Shown here one piece after another: positions 16,743-26,283 of a stretch of DNA of 64,000 nt (position 1 is its first letter; each line of letters opens with the position of its first letter). The position numbers were made by a program, and so were the translations under genes. A model generated the notes under the pieces. It saw only the letters and a list, made by a program, of their open reading frames with translations, made no database searches and was not told the DNA's origin. The stretch covers positions 93,732-157,731 of the forward strand of contig CAWEPB010000006.1 of the NCBI GenBank assembly GCA_963810815.1. The letters are read 5' to 3'. Source of the DNA: CAVQWT01 sp963810815. Its GTDB lineage: Bacteria > Pseudomonadota > Gammaproteobacteria > Burkholderiales > Casimicrobiaceae.

Positions 16743-17185
16743 TGCCCCTTGGTCTGGTCGAAGGCTTCGCGCCAGCCGGTCTGCGGCGACACGGCGTCGG
16801 CGACCGGGGACAGGTGCAGCACGCCCTCGATCTCGATGCGCGCCGCCTTCGGCAGCGCCGCGACCTGGTACGTCGCCCGCGCCGGGAACGGGGCGGTGAA
16901 GTACTCGGTCATGATCGCGTTGACCCTGGCGAAATCGTCGAGGTCCGCCAGCAGCAGCGTGAGCTTGACGATGTCGGCGAGCTCGCCGCCGGCGGCCTGC
17001 GCCACCGCGCGCAGGTTCCGGAACACCTGGTGCGTCTGCGCCTCGACGCCTTCGGCCAGATTGCCGGTCGCCGGATCGAGCCCGAGCTGGCCGGAGAGCC
17101 ACACGGTCTGGCCCGCGCGGATCGCCTGCGAATACGGGCCCAGCGCCGCCGGCGCATGCTTCGAAGTGATCGCTTCCCTGGTCAT
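16739..17185 (-). CDS. RidA-family enamine/imine deaminase
   Basis: A 148-residue Rid/YjgF protein, slightly longer than the usual 128 because of a C-terminal tail. These trimers hydrolyse reactive enamines released by PLP enzymes. Seen: ALGPYSQAIRAG, VWLSGQLGLDP, THQVFRNLRAV, and the active-site arginine in ARATYQVAALPKAARIEIE. ATG 17185 has a clear GGGAGG five bases upstream and matches the family start. The gene is coupled to recG through GTGA, a contextual association without an obvious functional link. Confidence 0.9.
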   Translation of the reverse strand: MTREAITSKHAPAALGPYSQAIRAGQTVWLSGQLGLDPATGNLAEGVEAQTHQVFRNLRAVAQAAGGELADIVKLTLLLADLDDFARVNAIMTEYFTAPFPARATYQVAALPKAARIEIEGVLHLSPVADAVSPQTGWREAFDQTKGQ

Positions 17186-17312
17186 GGCAACCTCCCGTTC
17201 GAGTGTAGCATTGGGACGTCGATCGCCCTTCCGCCCCGGGGCCATACTCGTTCCGGCGGCACGCCGTCGCCACCGCTCCGTTCATTCCGCCCGCCCGACG
17301 CCCGACCCCACG

Positions 17313-18437
17313 ATGAGAGCCTTCTCCTGCACCTGCGGCCAGCCGCTGTTCTTCGACAACCTGCGTTGCCTGTCCTGCGGCGCCGACGTCGCGTACGACC
17401 CGACGACGCTCCGCCTGGCCGCGATCGCGCCGGCGGGCGACGGCCTGTGGTCGGTCGCCGCCGACCCGCGCGCGCCGACGCCGCGGTTCCGCCTGTGCTC
17501 GCACCGGACCGCCGCCGCCGCCTGCAACTGGATGGTGCCGGCCGAACGTCCCGAGGGCATCTGCCTGTCCTGCCGGCTGACGCGCACGATTCCGCCGCTC
17601 GACCGGCCGAAGAACACCGATCGCCTGCGCGAACTCGAGTCGGCCAAGCGTCGCGTGCTGTTCGCGCTGCAGAGCCTCGAGCTGCCCCTGGTGCCGCGGT
17701 CCGACGACCCCGAGCGCGGCCTCGCCTTCGACTTCCTCGAATCGCTGCCCGACGAGGCGCGGGTGCTGACCGGGCACGCGAGCGGCGTCATCACGCTGAA
17801 CGTCGCCGAGGCCGACGACGACTATCGGGAAAAGAATCGCGAACACCTGAACGAGCCGTACCGGACCATCATCGGCCACCTCCGGCACGAGCTCGGCCAC
17901 TACTACTGGGACGTCCTCATCAACGGCGGCGTCTGGCTGCCGCGCTTCCGCGATCTCTTCGGCGACGAGCGCGCCGACTACGGCCAGGCGCTGCAGAAGC
18001 ATTACGCGGACGGCCCGCCGCCCGACTGGGCGACGCGGCACATCAGCTCCTACGCGGCGTCGCACCCGTGGGAAGACTGGGCCGAGACCTGGGCGCACTA
18101 CATGCACGCGCGCGCCACGCTGGAGACCGTCAAGAGCTTCGGCATCGGCACCGACGCGACGACGCTGAAGGTGACCCCGTTCACCGCCGACGTGCTGTAC
18201 CGGCAGGACTCGGAGGGAAACGGCGAGCGCTTCCTCGGCTGGATCAACGCCTGGGTGGTGCTGACCGCGGTGCTCAACGAGACCGCCCGCAGCATGGGCC
18301 AGCCGGACATCTACCCGTTCGTGCTCAACCGGCAGGTGGTGACCAAGCTGCACTTCATCCAGTGCGTGATCATGGACCGGGCGATCAGCGCGGCGCTGGA
18401 GGAGATTCCGCCGCAGCTGGCGGTGCCGCAGGCCTGA
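17313..18437 (+). CDS. Putative zinc-binding metallopeptidase (Mx type)
   Basis: A 374-residue cytosolic protein. The N-terminal zinc ribbon (CTCGQPLFF...CLSCG, residues 6-28) and a second Cys cluster (CSHRTAAAACNW...CLSCRL, about 64-92) precede a catalytic-like region with HLRHELGHYYWD (HExxH near residue 193). Family features also include ASHPWEDWAETWAHYMHA and DIYPFVLN. This matches the widespread putative zinc-binding peptidase family found next to varied genes; its substrate is not known. The ATG at 17313 lies 127 bases from the divergent RidA gene, so they share a promoter region. The tRNA-Ala gene follows on the same strand. Confidence 0.85.
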   Translation: MRAFSCTCGQPLFFDNLRCLSCGADVAYDPTTLRLAAIAPAGDGLWSVAADPRAPTPRFRLCSHRTAAAACNWMVPAERPEGICLSCRLTRTIPPLDRPKNTDRLRELESAKRRVLFALQSLELPLVPRSDDPERGLAFDFLESLPDEARVLTGHASGVITLNVAEADDDYREKNREHLNEPYRTIIGHLRHELGHYYWDVLINGGVWLPRFRDLFGDERADYGQALQKHYADGPPPDWATRHISSYAASHPWEDWAETWAHYMHARATLETVKSFGIGTDATTLKVTPFTADVLYRQDSEGNGERFLGWINAWVVLTAVLNETARSMGQPDIYPFVLNRQVVTKLHFIQCVIMDRAISAALEEIPPQLAVPQA

Positions 18438-18448
18438 AGCCGGCCCGG

Positions 18449-18478
18449 TTGCCGGGGGAGGCCGGAATTGGCTATAAT
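18449..18478 (+). promoter_or_regulatory. Sigma-70 promoter of tRNA-Ala
   Basis: TTGCCG (18449-18454), an 18-base spacer and TATAAT (18473-18478), with the tRNA 5' end 12 bases after the -10. The GC-rich stretch after the -10 fits a stringently controlled stable-RNA promoter. Confidence 0.75.
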
Positions 18479-18490
18479 CTCCCCCCTCAT

Positions 18491-18566
<76 letters not shown>

Positions 18567-18572
18567 CCATTC

Positions 18573-18607
18573 AACGCCCAACCTCTATCGGTTGGGCGTT
18601 TTCATTT
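18573..18607 (+). terminator. Rho-independent terminator after tRNA-Ala
   Basis: A perfect 11-bp stem (AACGCCCAACC / GGTTGGGCGTT, 18573-18583 and 18590-18600) with a six-base loop, then TTCATTT. It starts seven bases after the encoded CCA. Confidence 0.85.
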
Positions 18608-18784
18608 CCGGGTTCCGCGACACCACGCGGGGTTCGGCGCCGATCTGCCCGTGCCACGCGGCGGTGGCCAGGCGTCCGGAATTCACTCGCTTCGACTCTC
18701 CCTTCGTAGCGCCGGCAGTTGGTTTGGCTCGGCATGGATCGCGTTCTCTTCAACGCGGGCGCCGTCTTGCCAAATTTTGCCAAA

Positions 18785-19298
18785 GAACCTATTCTAACGC
18801 CAGAGACGATGTCCAACAGATCCGGCAGCCCGAATTGGCCCTTGCCCGGCTATCGGGCGTGTCGGGATTGGTGCCATCGGTCGACTGGTTGCTGTACAGC
18901 GCGATTCGCAAGGAGGCCTTGCTTACCTCCGAAATCGAGGGCACGCAGGCCACGCTGACCGTCCTTCTGGACGAACAGGTCAGCTTCGCGGTCAGCAACC
19001 CGGATGACGTGGAGGAAGTGACCAACTATCTGCGCGCTTTCCGTCTGGTTCGTGACAACTTGCGCGACTCCAATGGGCTGCCCATCAGCGTACGTCTGAT
19101 GTCCGATGCTCATCGCCTGTTGCTGGATGGAGTCCGCGGTGCTGGCAAGCAGCCCGGCGTCTTGCGCCGCTCGCAGAACTGGATTGGAGGGACGCGCCCG
19201 GGAAATGCTGTCTTCGTTCCGCCTCCGCCTGACAAGGTCGCAGACTTGCTGAGCGACCTTGAGCGGTACATCCACGAAGCTTCGCCCTCGCTGCCGCG
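18785..19298 (+). pseudogene. Fic-family AMPylase remnant, 3' half lost
   Basis: Encodes the front of a Fic protein. DWLLYSAIRKEALLTSEIEG has the (S/T)xxxE(G) inhibitory motif. LLLDGVRGAGKQPGVLRRSQ, the WIGGTRPGNAVFVPPPPDKV block and LSDLERYIHEA follow. The catalytic HPFxxGNGR segment that should come next is missing. At about 19298 the sequence switches to a ParD-like antitoxin tail. The 5' end is also uncertain: upstream of about 18785 there is no family similarity and no good start. Base composition here is lower in GC than neighbours, consistent with acquired DNA. It is non-functional as an AMP transferase. Confidence 0.75.
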
Positions 19299-19484
19299 CG
19301 TGGCTACGGCACCAGCAGTGAGTATGTGCGCGAGTTGATCCGCAAGGATCAGGACCGGCTGTACCTGCGCGGGCTGGTCCTGGCCGGCGCTGCCACTGCG
19401 CCCGCTGCTCCGACTGATGGCGCTTACTTTGAAGGTCTGCGAGACCGGGTGCGAAAGGTCGTCAAGGCCGGCGCTCGAGGGTGA
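19299..19484 (+). pseudogene. ParD-like antitoxin remnant, 5' end lost
   Basis: Sixty-one codons, RGYGTSSEYVRELIRKDQDR through the LYLRGLVLAGAATAP and YFEGLRDRVRKVVK blocks to TGA at 19484, match the C-terminal two thirds of ParD/CopG-type antitoxins. The ribbon-helix-helix start is missing; the sequence before it is the Fic remnant. It overlaps the ParE-like remnant as GTGA, preserving the original antitoxin-toxin coupling. Confidence 0.8.
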
Positions 19485-21726
19485 AGGTCAAGGCCGTGGC
19501 CTACAGCCACATCGGCCGTCACCCCGGCACGGGCTCTCCACGTTACGCGCACGAACTCAATGTGCCGGGCCTGCGATCCTGGCCGCTGGCGCGCTACCCC
19601 TATCTCGTCTTCTACGTCGAGCATCCGGACGCCCGCCGCGGGATTGGCCGAGATCGGCGGCACGTTGGCCGCGGTGATCGGCGGTGCGCCCGGGCCGCGC
19701 GGCGTGGTGCGCACCACCTGGCTGACCGGCAGCGGCGTGCCGTTCGTCAAATGGTCGTACATCGCGGTCATCGCCCGCTGCAGGTAGACGTGCAGCGGGA
19801 TGTACAGCTCGTTGAAGCCGGGCAGCAGATCGATGAACGCGTCGAAGTGCTGCGCGTTTTCCACCTCGATGTAGCGCAGCTGCGTGGCACCCTTTGCGGC
19901 GAGCTGGTTCTTGCCGAAGTACGCGCGCGACGAGTGGTTGACGGGGACCAGCGTGTCGGAACGTCCGTGGACGATGATCGCCGGCGTGTCCTTGAGCCGC
20001 GCCGTGAGCTGCACCTCGGCCAGGCCCTCGTGCAGGCGGTCGGAAAGCGCCTGCGCGGCCGGGGTCAGCGGTTGCCCGGTGACGATGTTCCGGCCTTCGA
20101 AGAGGCTGCGCTCGCAGATCGCGCCGTCCAGTGCGAAGTCCGCCAGGCCCGACGTCGGCGAGACCGCCAGCAGATCCAGCGTCGGGGCGCCCACGGCATC
20201 GTCATAGACGACGTTGATGCCGGTGGTCGGAGGCACGCCGTTCCCGGTTCCGAAGATCCGCTCCTGGCTGGCCAGCACCTGCGGGATGACCGCGCCGGCG
20301 GCGCTGGTGTTCGCGAAGCTGTAGCCGCAGACGTTTTCGGCGACGCTGGCCCGTGCATAGGTGTTGGCGTACGTCACGACGATCGCATTGGTCGCGAAAC
20401 GGTACATCGAGGGATGCAGCAGGTCGCTCTGGGCGAGATAGCCGTAGGCGCGCAGCTTGTCGAGCGACTCGGCCGCCTGCGTCGCCAGCGTGGTGCCCGC
20501 GAGCAGGCCCGCCTGGTGCAGCGCGGTGCAGCGGTTCGTGGCATTGGCGGCCGACAGGAAGGCGGCGGCGGGTCCGACCGCGGCGCGCGGGTCCATGCGG
20601 GCGCAGGGCTGGTACAGGTTGGCGTAGGTGAAATAGTCGAAGAGCGTGCGGCCGAACACCGGGAAGGTCTGCGCGCCCTGCTGGATCGTCAGCCGCGCGT
20701 CCGGTGGCGTGTTCACGTTCGGCTCGCCGACCGCGACGCCATCGATGAGGTTGTGCTGATCCTGCTCGGCGGCCGCCAGACCGGCGCCGCCGCCGTTGGA
20801 GGCGCCCGATGCGATGACCAGGGTGTTGCGCCGATCGAGCACGACGCGCTTGCCACCCTGCGGCGCGGGCGTCCCGAACTTCTCGTTCAGCCGGTAGAAC
20901 GCGTAGACGACGGCCTGCAGCGTGTTGCGGCCCCAGTCCTGCTCGGGATTCTGCTGCGAATGCGCGTGTTTGTACGCGACCCGGTTGGGCGTGGCGGCAT
21001 TGAAGGCCGCGCGCTGGGCGTCGGTGAGGTCGGCCGTGAACAGGGAGTCTTCCCGGCCACCGAGGCGTCGGTCAACCGCCCGTCGACGCGGTTGACGAGA
21101 TTCGCCTGCAGGTCGTGCAGGCCGTTGCCCGTGCCCTTGTCGGTGTACGCGACGGCGCAGCCCTGCTTCAGCCCCCATTCGCCGGCGGCGCTGACCGCAC
21201 CGTAGACGCCGCGCGAGCCGGAGGAGGTTGCGGTGACGATGCACGCCTTGTCCGGATCGAACGTGTCGGGCACCTGGACCATCACCGTGACGTTCTGCCG
21301 GCCGGAACCGTCGTCGACGACCGCGATGTGCTCCCAGCCCGGGATCTTGCCGTCGCTGGCGGTGACGACGCCGCGGTTGGTGACGTTCGGCCCATAGAGG
21401 GTTCCGTAGCCACCGGCCGCCGCGATGTCCACCAGCGCCCGATAATTCGTGTGAATCGCCAGCTTGCGCAATTGCGTCACGTCCTGGGGATCGGTCACCA
21501 CCGGGGCAGCCCCCGCCAGACCGATTGTGCCCAGCCCTGCCGTCAGCAGGTCGTCCGCCGTGCCGTCGTAGTAGGCCGCGCGCTCCGAACCCGCGACGAG
21601 AAACGACGGGTAGGCATTCGGCGTGTTCGCCATCCCGACATTCAACTGATTGCCGGCCTGCGCCGGGGATGTCCCGATCGCCCCGGCCAGTACCAACCCG
21701 CACAAGCTGATTGAAACGCGATGCAT
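19424..21726 (-). pseudogene. 3-hydroxybutyrate oligomer hydrolase, frameshifted, C-terminus replaced
   Basis: Secreted esterase that cleaves 3-hydroxybutyrate oligomers from PHB breakdown. The signal peptide LVLAGAIGTSPAQAG follows ATG 21726. Seen: VQVPDTFDPDKACIVTATSS, the nucleophile block VIASGASNGGGAG, the acid HGRSDTLVPVNHSSRAYF, and the His NAQHFDAFIDL. The first 223 or so residues and the rest are in different frames. Adding one G at 21052-21054 (GGG in coding sense) restores a continuous AGEDSLFTADL. This could be a homopolymer sequencing error. The family-like C-terminus stops near 19635 (ANVPPISANPAAG); the remaining codons to 19424 are antisense to the ParD/ParE remnants, so the true end was lost or moved. 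Confidence 0.85.
19481..19630 (+). pseudogene. ParE-like toxin remnant, both ends lost
   Basis: From GTG 19481, about 50 codons (AYSHIGRHPGTGSPRYAHEL, then PGLRSWPLARYPYLVFYVEH) match the middle of RelE/ParE toxins. The N-terminal helices before it are deleted, so the ParD stop is joined directly to mid-toxin sequence. At about 19630 the C-terminal strand is replaced by the end of the convergent oligomer hydrolase gene. Confidence 0.8.
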
Positions 21727-21828
21727 TCAAGCCCTCCTGAGGTTGCGGTTGTGCTCACCCGGTCCGTGCCCGGAGTGCCCCGGGCGGCGCGCTTTCCGGC
21801 GGAGCGGCGCCCATAGTGCCTGATTCGA

Positions 21829-21912
21829 TGCGGCGAATGGTCGCAATAATCACCGCATAAGATGCGGCGAATAACTTGCCTTTGCGGCGAATGAGCGCCA
21901 CAATCTCCGCAT
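21829..21912 (+). promoter_or_regulatory. Operator-like repeats over the fic start
   Basis: Two 30-bp direct repeats, 21829-21858 and 21883-21912, agree at 25 positions. Each begins TGCGGCGAATG and ends CCGCAT, and each is itself an inverted repeat (ATGCGG/CCGCAT). A further half-site, GATGCGGCGAATA, lies between them. The second copy ends in the ATG of the fic gene. This looks like a binding region for a self-repressing regulator. The intergenic stretch is clearly more AT-rich than the surroundings. Confidence 0.65.
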
Positions 21913-23026
21913 GAATAGCAGGGATTACCGCTACATCTGGCAGCGGCCCGATTGGCCGGACTGGCATTTCGACCTGGCGGCGCTGGCCGGCCCTCTGGCG
22001 GAAGTGAGCCGCGCCCAGGGGACTCTGCTCGGGCGTCTGGCCGACGTCGGAATGGCTTTGCGCGGCCAGGCCAGCCTGACCACGCTTACGGAGGACGTGC
22101 TCAAGACCAGCGAGATCGAGGGCGAGAAGCTCGACGCCGATGCCGTGCGCTCCTCCATCGCGCGGCGGCTGGGTGTGGACATCGGCGCGCTGGCGCCGGT
22201 GGATCGCCACGTCGATGGCGTCGTCGAGATGGTGCTCGACGCCACTGGCCACTGCGACGCACCGCTGACGTCGGAGCGATTGCGCGGCTGGCACGCGGCC
22301 CTGTTCCCGACCGGCTATGCCGGGCTGACGCGCGTCCGCGTCGGTGCGCTGCGTGACGACGCCAACGGCCCGATGCAGGTGGTCTCCGGCCCGGTGAGTC
22401 GCCAGCGCGTCCATTTCGAGGCACCGCCGGCAGCGGGGCTGGATGCCCAGGTCTTGCGATTTCTTGATTGGGTCAATGCGCACACGACCGAACCCCCATT
22501 GCTCAAGGCAGGGCTGGCGCACCTGTGGTTCGTCACGCTGCATCCGTTCGACGACGGCAACGGCCGTATCGCCCGGGCCGTGGGCGACTTGCTGCTGGCT
22601 CGCGCCGATGGAAGCCCCCAGCGCTTCTACAGCCTGTCGGCGCAGATCCAGCGCGAGCGCAAGGACTACTACGACATCCTGGAGCGAACCCAGAAAAGCA
22701 CGCTGGACGTGACGAACTGGCTGTCGTGGTTCCTCGGCACGCTATACCGCGCCGTAGGCAACGCACAGCACACGCTGGATGCCGTGCTGGCCAAGGCGCG
22801 CTTCTGGCACCGTTGGGCAACCACGCCGCTGAACGAACGCCAGGTAACGTTGCTCAACCGCCTGCTCGACGGCTTCGAGGGCAAGCTCACCAGCAGCAAA
22901 TGGGCGGCCATCGCCAAGTGCTCGCCGGACACTGCGCTGCGCGACCTCAACGAGTTGATCGCCCTGGGGGCACTGCGCAAGACCGCGGGCGGCGGCCGCA
23001 GCACGGCTTACGAACTCAATGGATAA
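21911..23026 (+). CDS. Fic-family protein adenylyltransferase
   Basis: A complete 371-residue Fic protein that should transfer AMP from ATP to a target protein. The N-terminal domain resembles DUF4172 (YIWQRPDWPDWHFD). The self-inhibitory motif TSEIEGE (about residues 69-75) and the catalytic loop HPFDDGNGRIARAVGDLLL (about 212-230) are intact. A C-terminal winged-helix-like region (SSKWAAIAKCSPDTALRDLN) suggests DNA binding and autoregulation, fitting the repeats that overlap its ATG. No separate antitoxin gene is visible; inhibition is intramolecular in this class. It belongs to the same family as the broken copy at 18785 but is not a close duplicate. Confidence 0.93.
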   Translation: MNSRDYRYIWQRPDWPDWHFDLAALAGPLAEVSRAQGTLLGRLADVGMALRGQASLTTLTEDVLKTSEIEGEKLDADAVRSSIARRLGVDIGALAPVDRHVDGVVEMVLDATGHCDAPLTSERLRGWHAALFPTGYAGLTRVRVGALRDDANGPMQVVSGPVSRQRVHFEAPPAAGLDAQVLRFLDWVNAHTTEPPLLKAGLAHLWFVTLHPFDDGNGRIARAVGDLLLARADGSPQRFYSLSAQIQRERKDYYDILERTQKSTLDVTNWLSWFLGTLYRAVGNAQHTLDAVLAKARFWHRWATTPLNERQVTLLNRLLDGFEGKLTSSKWAAIAKCSPDTALRDLNELIALGALRKTAGGGRSTAYELNG

Positions 23027-23070
23027 CCCTGAAGCGCCGAACGCTTGGCCGCACACGTGCCACCCTTCGA

Positions 23071-23322
23071 TCAGGCTTTGCCGCGCGCTTCGTTCATCCA
23101 CTGCGCGATCGTCGCCGGGGCCGGGATCTTGCCGGAGGATACGAGCTTCTCGTCGATCACCAGGCCCGGCGTCGAGAGGATGTCGTAGGCCAGGATGTCC
23201 TTGTAGTCGGTGACCTTGACGAACTCGGCGTCGATGCCGGCGTCGCTCGCGGCCTTGCGCGCGACCTCCTCCAGCCGCTTGCAGTTCGCGCAACCCGGGC
23301 CAAGTATTTTCACGGTCAGCAT
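23071..23322 (-). CDS. Small thioredoxin-like disulfide protein (TM0996/MTH895 type)
   Basis: An 83-residue glutaredoxin-fold protein. The redox motif is PGCANCKRLEE (CxxC at residues 11-14), followed by the cis-Pro region LSTPGLVIDEKLVSSGKIP. Start ATG 23322 has GGAGAGGA six bases upstream. Proteins of this family are regularly encoded beside DUF318/ArsP-type permeases, as here (31 bases downstream of one), and may deliver electrons or handle metal/metalloid for the pump. A paralogue is at 33104. Confidence 0.85.
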   Translation of the reverse strand: MLTVKILGPGCANCKRLEEVARKAASDAGIDAEFVKVTDYKDILAYDILSTPGLVIDEKLVSSGKIPAPATIAQWMNEARGKA

Positions 23323-23353
23323 GTCGATTCCTCTCCGGAGCCCGAGTGTCGGC

Positions 23354-24818
23354 TCAGGCGTGTTTGCGGGCCAGGCGCCCGTTGGCCAGCCACAGTGCCG
23401 CCGACAGCGCGCCGAGGAACCCGACCACCAGCGCCGCGATCGACCACAGGCTGGCGCCGTCGACCCACGCGCCATAGGCCAGGCCGGCGATCGCGCTGAA
23501 CAACGCCACCAGCGCCACGTAGGTCCACGTCTTGAGCCGGCCGAGGATGGCCGTCAGGATCAGGATGCTCTGCAGGCTCAGTTCCGGGTCCGCCATCAGG
23601 TAGGCGAGCAACGGCCCGCGGTGCATGCCGAGGTCGAGGAACATCCGCGCGATCGGCACCTCGACGAGGGTCGGGAAGTACATGAACACGCCGAAGCCCA
23701 CGCCGACCAGGTTCGCCAACAAGCGTATTCGCGCCTGCGAGCGCCTCGATCCACTCGGGCCGGATGACGACGCGCAGCACGCCGACCACGAACACGCCGG
23801 CAACCAGCAGCGGGAAGATCTGCTTGACGAAGCGCCAGGATTCCCACAGCCAGTCGCGCAGTTCCTCGTCGCCGATGCGGCTGCGGGCGAGCCAGAGCAG
23901 CGCCAGCTGGGCGGCCAGCACGCCGACGAACCGGCCGGTGAAGCCGACGGTGAGCCCGGACGGGCCGGCGTCGACGCGCAACGCGGCGATCAGCAGCGTC
24001 GCGGCGGTGAGCGCAAGGGCCGTGCCGGTCCAGCGGTTGTAGCCTTCCTGGATGTGCTCGAAGCCGCGCCACGAAGCGAACCCGACGGCGACCAGCAGCA
24101 AGATCAGCACCGCGCCCTGGACCGAGACGCCCTCCTCGCCCCTTTGGGCATCGAACGGCACGAGCTGCTCGAGCAACGACTGCAGATCGCCCGCGCCGTG
24201 CAGCGGCAGGTGCAGGCTGGCCCAGGCATCGGTCAGGAACCCGAGCTTCAGCGTGCCGGCGAGCAGCAGCGCGACCCAGAGCAGCATGAAGGCCAACGAC
24301 CCGCGACTCAGTCCGCGCTCGGCCTGCGCGGCGAACAAGGCGTCGGTGGCCCGGTCGTGCGCGGCGTCGTCGTCGTGGAACAGCAGCGCCATGATCAGTC
24401 CGATGCCGATGCCGAACGCCAGCGACAGCAGCAGGCGCGCCACGGCAAGGTCGGGGCCGATGATGTTGCCGGTGTAGACCAGCGCGAGGATGTTGGCCGC
24501 CGGCGCGAAGAACAGGAAGGTGACCGCGGGACCGATGCCCGCTCCCTTGCGATGGATGCCGGCGAACAGCGGCACGATCGTGCACGAGCACACGGCCAGC
24601 ACCGATCCGGCGAGGGCGGCGGCGGGATACGAAACGAACCTCGGCGTGCCGCGGCCGAGGAAGCGCGTGATCGTCGGCTTGGGGATCATCGCGGTCATGG
24701 CGCCCGCGATGTAGAACGCCGGCAGCAGGCACAGCAGCACATGCGCGGCGAGATAGGATGCGAGATTGCCGAGCCCGCCCTGCAGCAGGCGCGGTATCAG
24801 CGTCGTGAAATCCGGCAT
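23354..24818 (-). CDS. DUF318-type permease (SO_0444/ArsP superfamily), frameshifted
   Basis: Multi-pass inner-membrane exporter of the superfamily that includes ArsP (organoarsenical efflux) and SO_0444-type Cu/Zn exporters. The hallmark is AVCSCTIVPLFAGIHRKG with paired cysteines, then PAVTFLFFAPAANILALVYTG; a second half starts near the late ILTAILGRLKTWTYVALVAL. ATG 24818 lies 22 bases inside the end of arsM, so the two are translationally coupled. The frame changes at about 23723, where one base is extra (coding sense AATACG-C-TTGTTG); removing it gives a continuous protein of about 487 residues. Being downstream of arsR and arsM suggests efflux of methylated or inorganic arsenicals. Confidence 0.85.
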
Positions 24819-25720
24819 AGGCTGTCCGACCGCGCGAAATGGGCCCCTCTCTCGGGCAGGGGATGTCCTAGCTGCGAGCAGCAACCCGGCGCGCAGCACG
24901 AATCCGGCTTCACGGCTCGTATGAAGGCACTGACGAACTTGCCGTCCACCTCCGTCGCGATGGCGTCGGCGTCGAGGCCCTCGGCGGCAAGGAATGTCCG
25001 CGCGTCGTCGCTGCCGTAGACACGGGTGACTTCGAGTTCGATGTTGCCGAACCCCGCCGTGGCGAGCTTGTTCGTGTAGTCGGCTTCCGACAGTGCACCG
25101 GCTACGCAGCCGACCCACAGTTCCATGCTCCTGCGAATGGCCGCCGGGACCTCCCCGCGCACGACCACGTCGGAGACCGCGAAGCGCCCGCCCGGCTTCA
25201 GCACGCGGAACGCCTCGCCCAGCACGCGGTCCTTGTCGCCGGACAGGTTGATCACGCAGTTCGAGATGATCACGTCCACCGAGTTGTCCGGCAGCGGGAT
25301 GCGCTCGATCTCGCCCTTCAGGAACTCGACGTTGGCCAGGCCGCTCCTGCGCTTGTTTTCTTCGGCCAGCGCGAGCATCTCGTCCGTCATGTCGAGGCCG
25401 TAGGCCTTGCCGGTCGGCCCCACGCGCCGTGCCGAGAGCAGCACGTCGATGCCACCGCCCGAGCCCAGGTCCAGCACGGTCTCACCCGGCTTCAGTTCGG
25501 CGAGCGCGGTCGGATTGCCGCAGCCCAGGGATGCCTGCAGCGCTGCGTCGGGGACTTCACCCGCTTGCGCGGCGTCGTACAGATTCGAGGTGATGGGGTC
25601 GCAGCAATCCATTGCGCCCGGCGCACTGCCGCAGCAACCGCCCTGGCCCGCGTTCACGCGCAGGGCCGCCAGGCCGTACTTTTCGCGTACGACTTCCTTC
25701 ACATCGCTCGGGACAGTCAT
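24797..25720 (-). CDS. arsM: Arsenite S-adenosylmethionine methyltransferase ArsM
   Basis: Methylates As(III) with SAM to mono- and dimethylarsenicals. It has 307 residues. The SAM-binding motif is VLDLGSGGGIDVLLSA. ArsM features: the N-terminal NAGQGGCCGSAPGAMDCC cysteines, ALQASLGCGNPTALAELKPG, VISNCVINLSGDK with the conserved As-binding Cys, and WVGCVAGALSE. The C-terminus has a CCAPGCC cluster, seen in many bacterial ArsMs and probably metalloid binding. ATG 25720. It lies between arsR (187 bases upstream) and the permease. Several ORF-end residues (after CCAPGCC) are low in similarity and may be an extension. Confidence 0.93.
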   Translation of the reverse strand: MTVPSDVKEVVREKYGLAALRVNAGQGGCCGSAPGAMDCCDPITSNLYDAAQAGEVPDAALQASLGCGNPTALAELKPGETVLDLGSGGGIDVLLSARRVGPTGKAYGLDMTDEMLALAEENKRRSGLANVEFLKGEIERIPLPDNSVDVIISNCVINLSGDKDRVLGEAFRVLKPGGRFAVSDVVVRGEVPAAIRRSMELWVGCVAGALSEADYTNKLATAGFGNIELEVTRVYGSDDARTFLAAEGLDADAIATEVDGKFVSAFIRAVKPDSCCAPGCCSQLGHPLPERGAHFARSDSLCRISRR

Positions 25721-25906
25721 GGATGACTCCTTTCGATAGGGGGCAACGGACCGACCGGTCGTTCAGTGCTTCCACCGCGGTCTCAACTGTCGACGTACCG
25801 AGCATTCCTGCGACACGGCACCGGCCACCGGCGCACTACCGGCCGTGGTCGGCACCCGTGTCGTCGGGCGACGCCACCTTGCCCGGCCCACGGGACGTCC
25901 CGCAGG

Positions 25907-26278
25907 TCAGGCGGTCCGCCGCCCTTTGGGTGGCGGCACGCGAACCGCGACAATCTGTCGCGGGCTCGGCGCGCACTTGGGATCGCATACGGCACTCGAT
26001 CGGCAGCAGTTCTCGGTAAGGTAGGAAACGACACCGTTCATCGCATCGAGATCGGCGCGATACCAGACGAACCGACCATCCTGCTGCGGAACGATGAGTC
26101 CGGCATGGGTCAGCTGCCTCAGGTGGAACGACAGCGAGGCGGGGGCAATCTTCAGCCGCTCGGCCACCTGTCCCGCCGGCAATCCGTCCGGGGCGTGTTC
26201 GACCAGCAACCGGTACACCGCCAGGCGTGTCTCCTGCGCCAACGCCGCAAGGGCCACCAGGACATTCGTTGTTTTCAT
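25907..26278 (-). CDS. arsR: ArsR/SmtB-family repressor
   Basis: A 123-residue winged-helix metalloregulator: LAALAQETRLAVYRLLVEHA, a recognition helix in QVAERLKIAPASLSFHLRQL, and the wing VPQQDGRFVWYRAD. The sensing cysteines appear to be C-terminal (NCCRSSAVCDPKC), an arrangement used by several ArsRs that bind As(III) there rather than in helix 3. It heads the arsR-arsM-permease-thioredoxin operon. The ATG at 26278 has no Shine-Dalgarno, and the likely transcription start is at or just before it, so the mRNA may be leaderless. It diverges from the molybdoenzyme operon. Confidence 0.93.
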   Translation of the reverse strand: MKTTNVLVALAALAQETRLAVYRLLVEHAPDGLPAGQVAERLKIAPASLSFHLRQLTHAGLIVPQQDGRFVWYRADLDAMNGVVSYLTENCCRSSAVCDPKCAPSPRQIVAVRVPPPKGRRTA

Positions 26279-26283
26279 GATTG

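Noticed and set aside
25741..25770. GACCGGTC palindrome between arsM and arsR as an operator
   Set aside because: Only an 8-bp palindrome in GC-rich sequence, downstream of arsR and with no promoter elements nearby.
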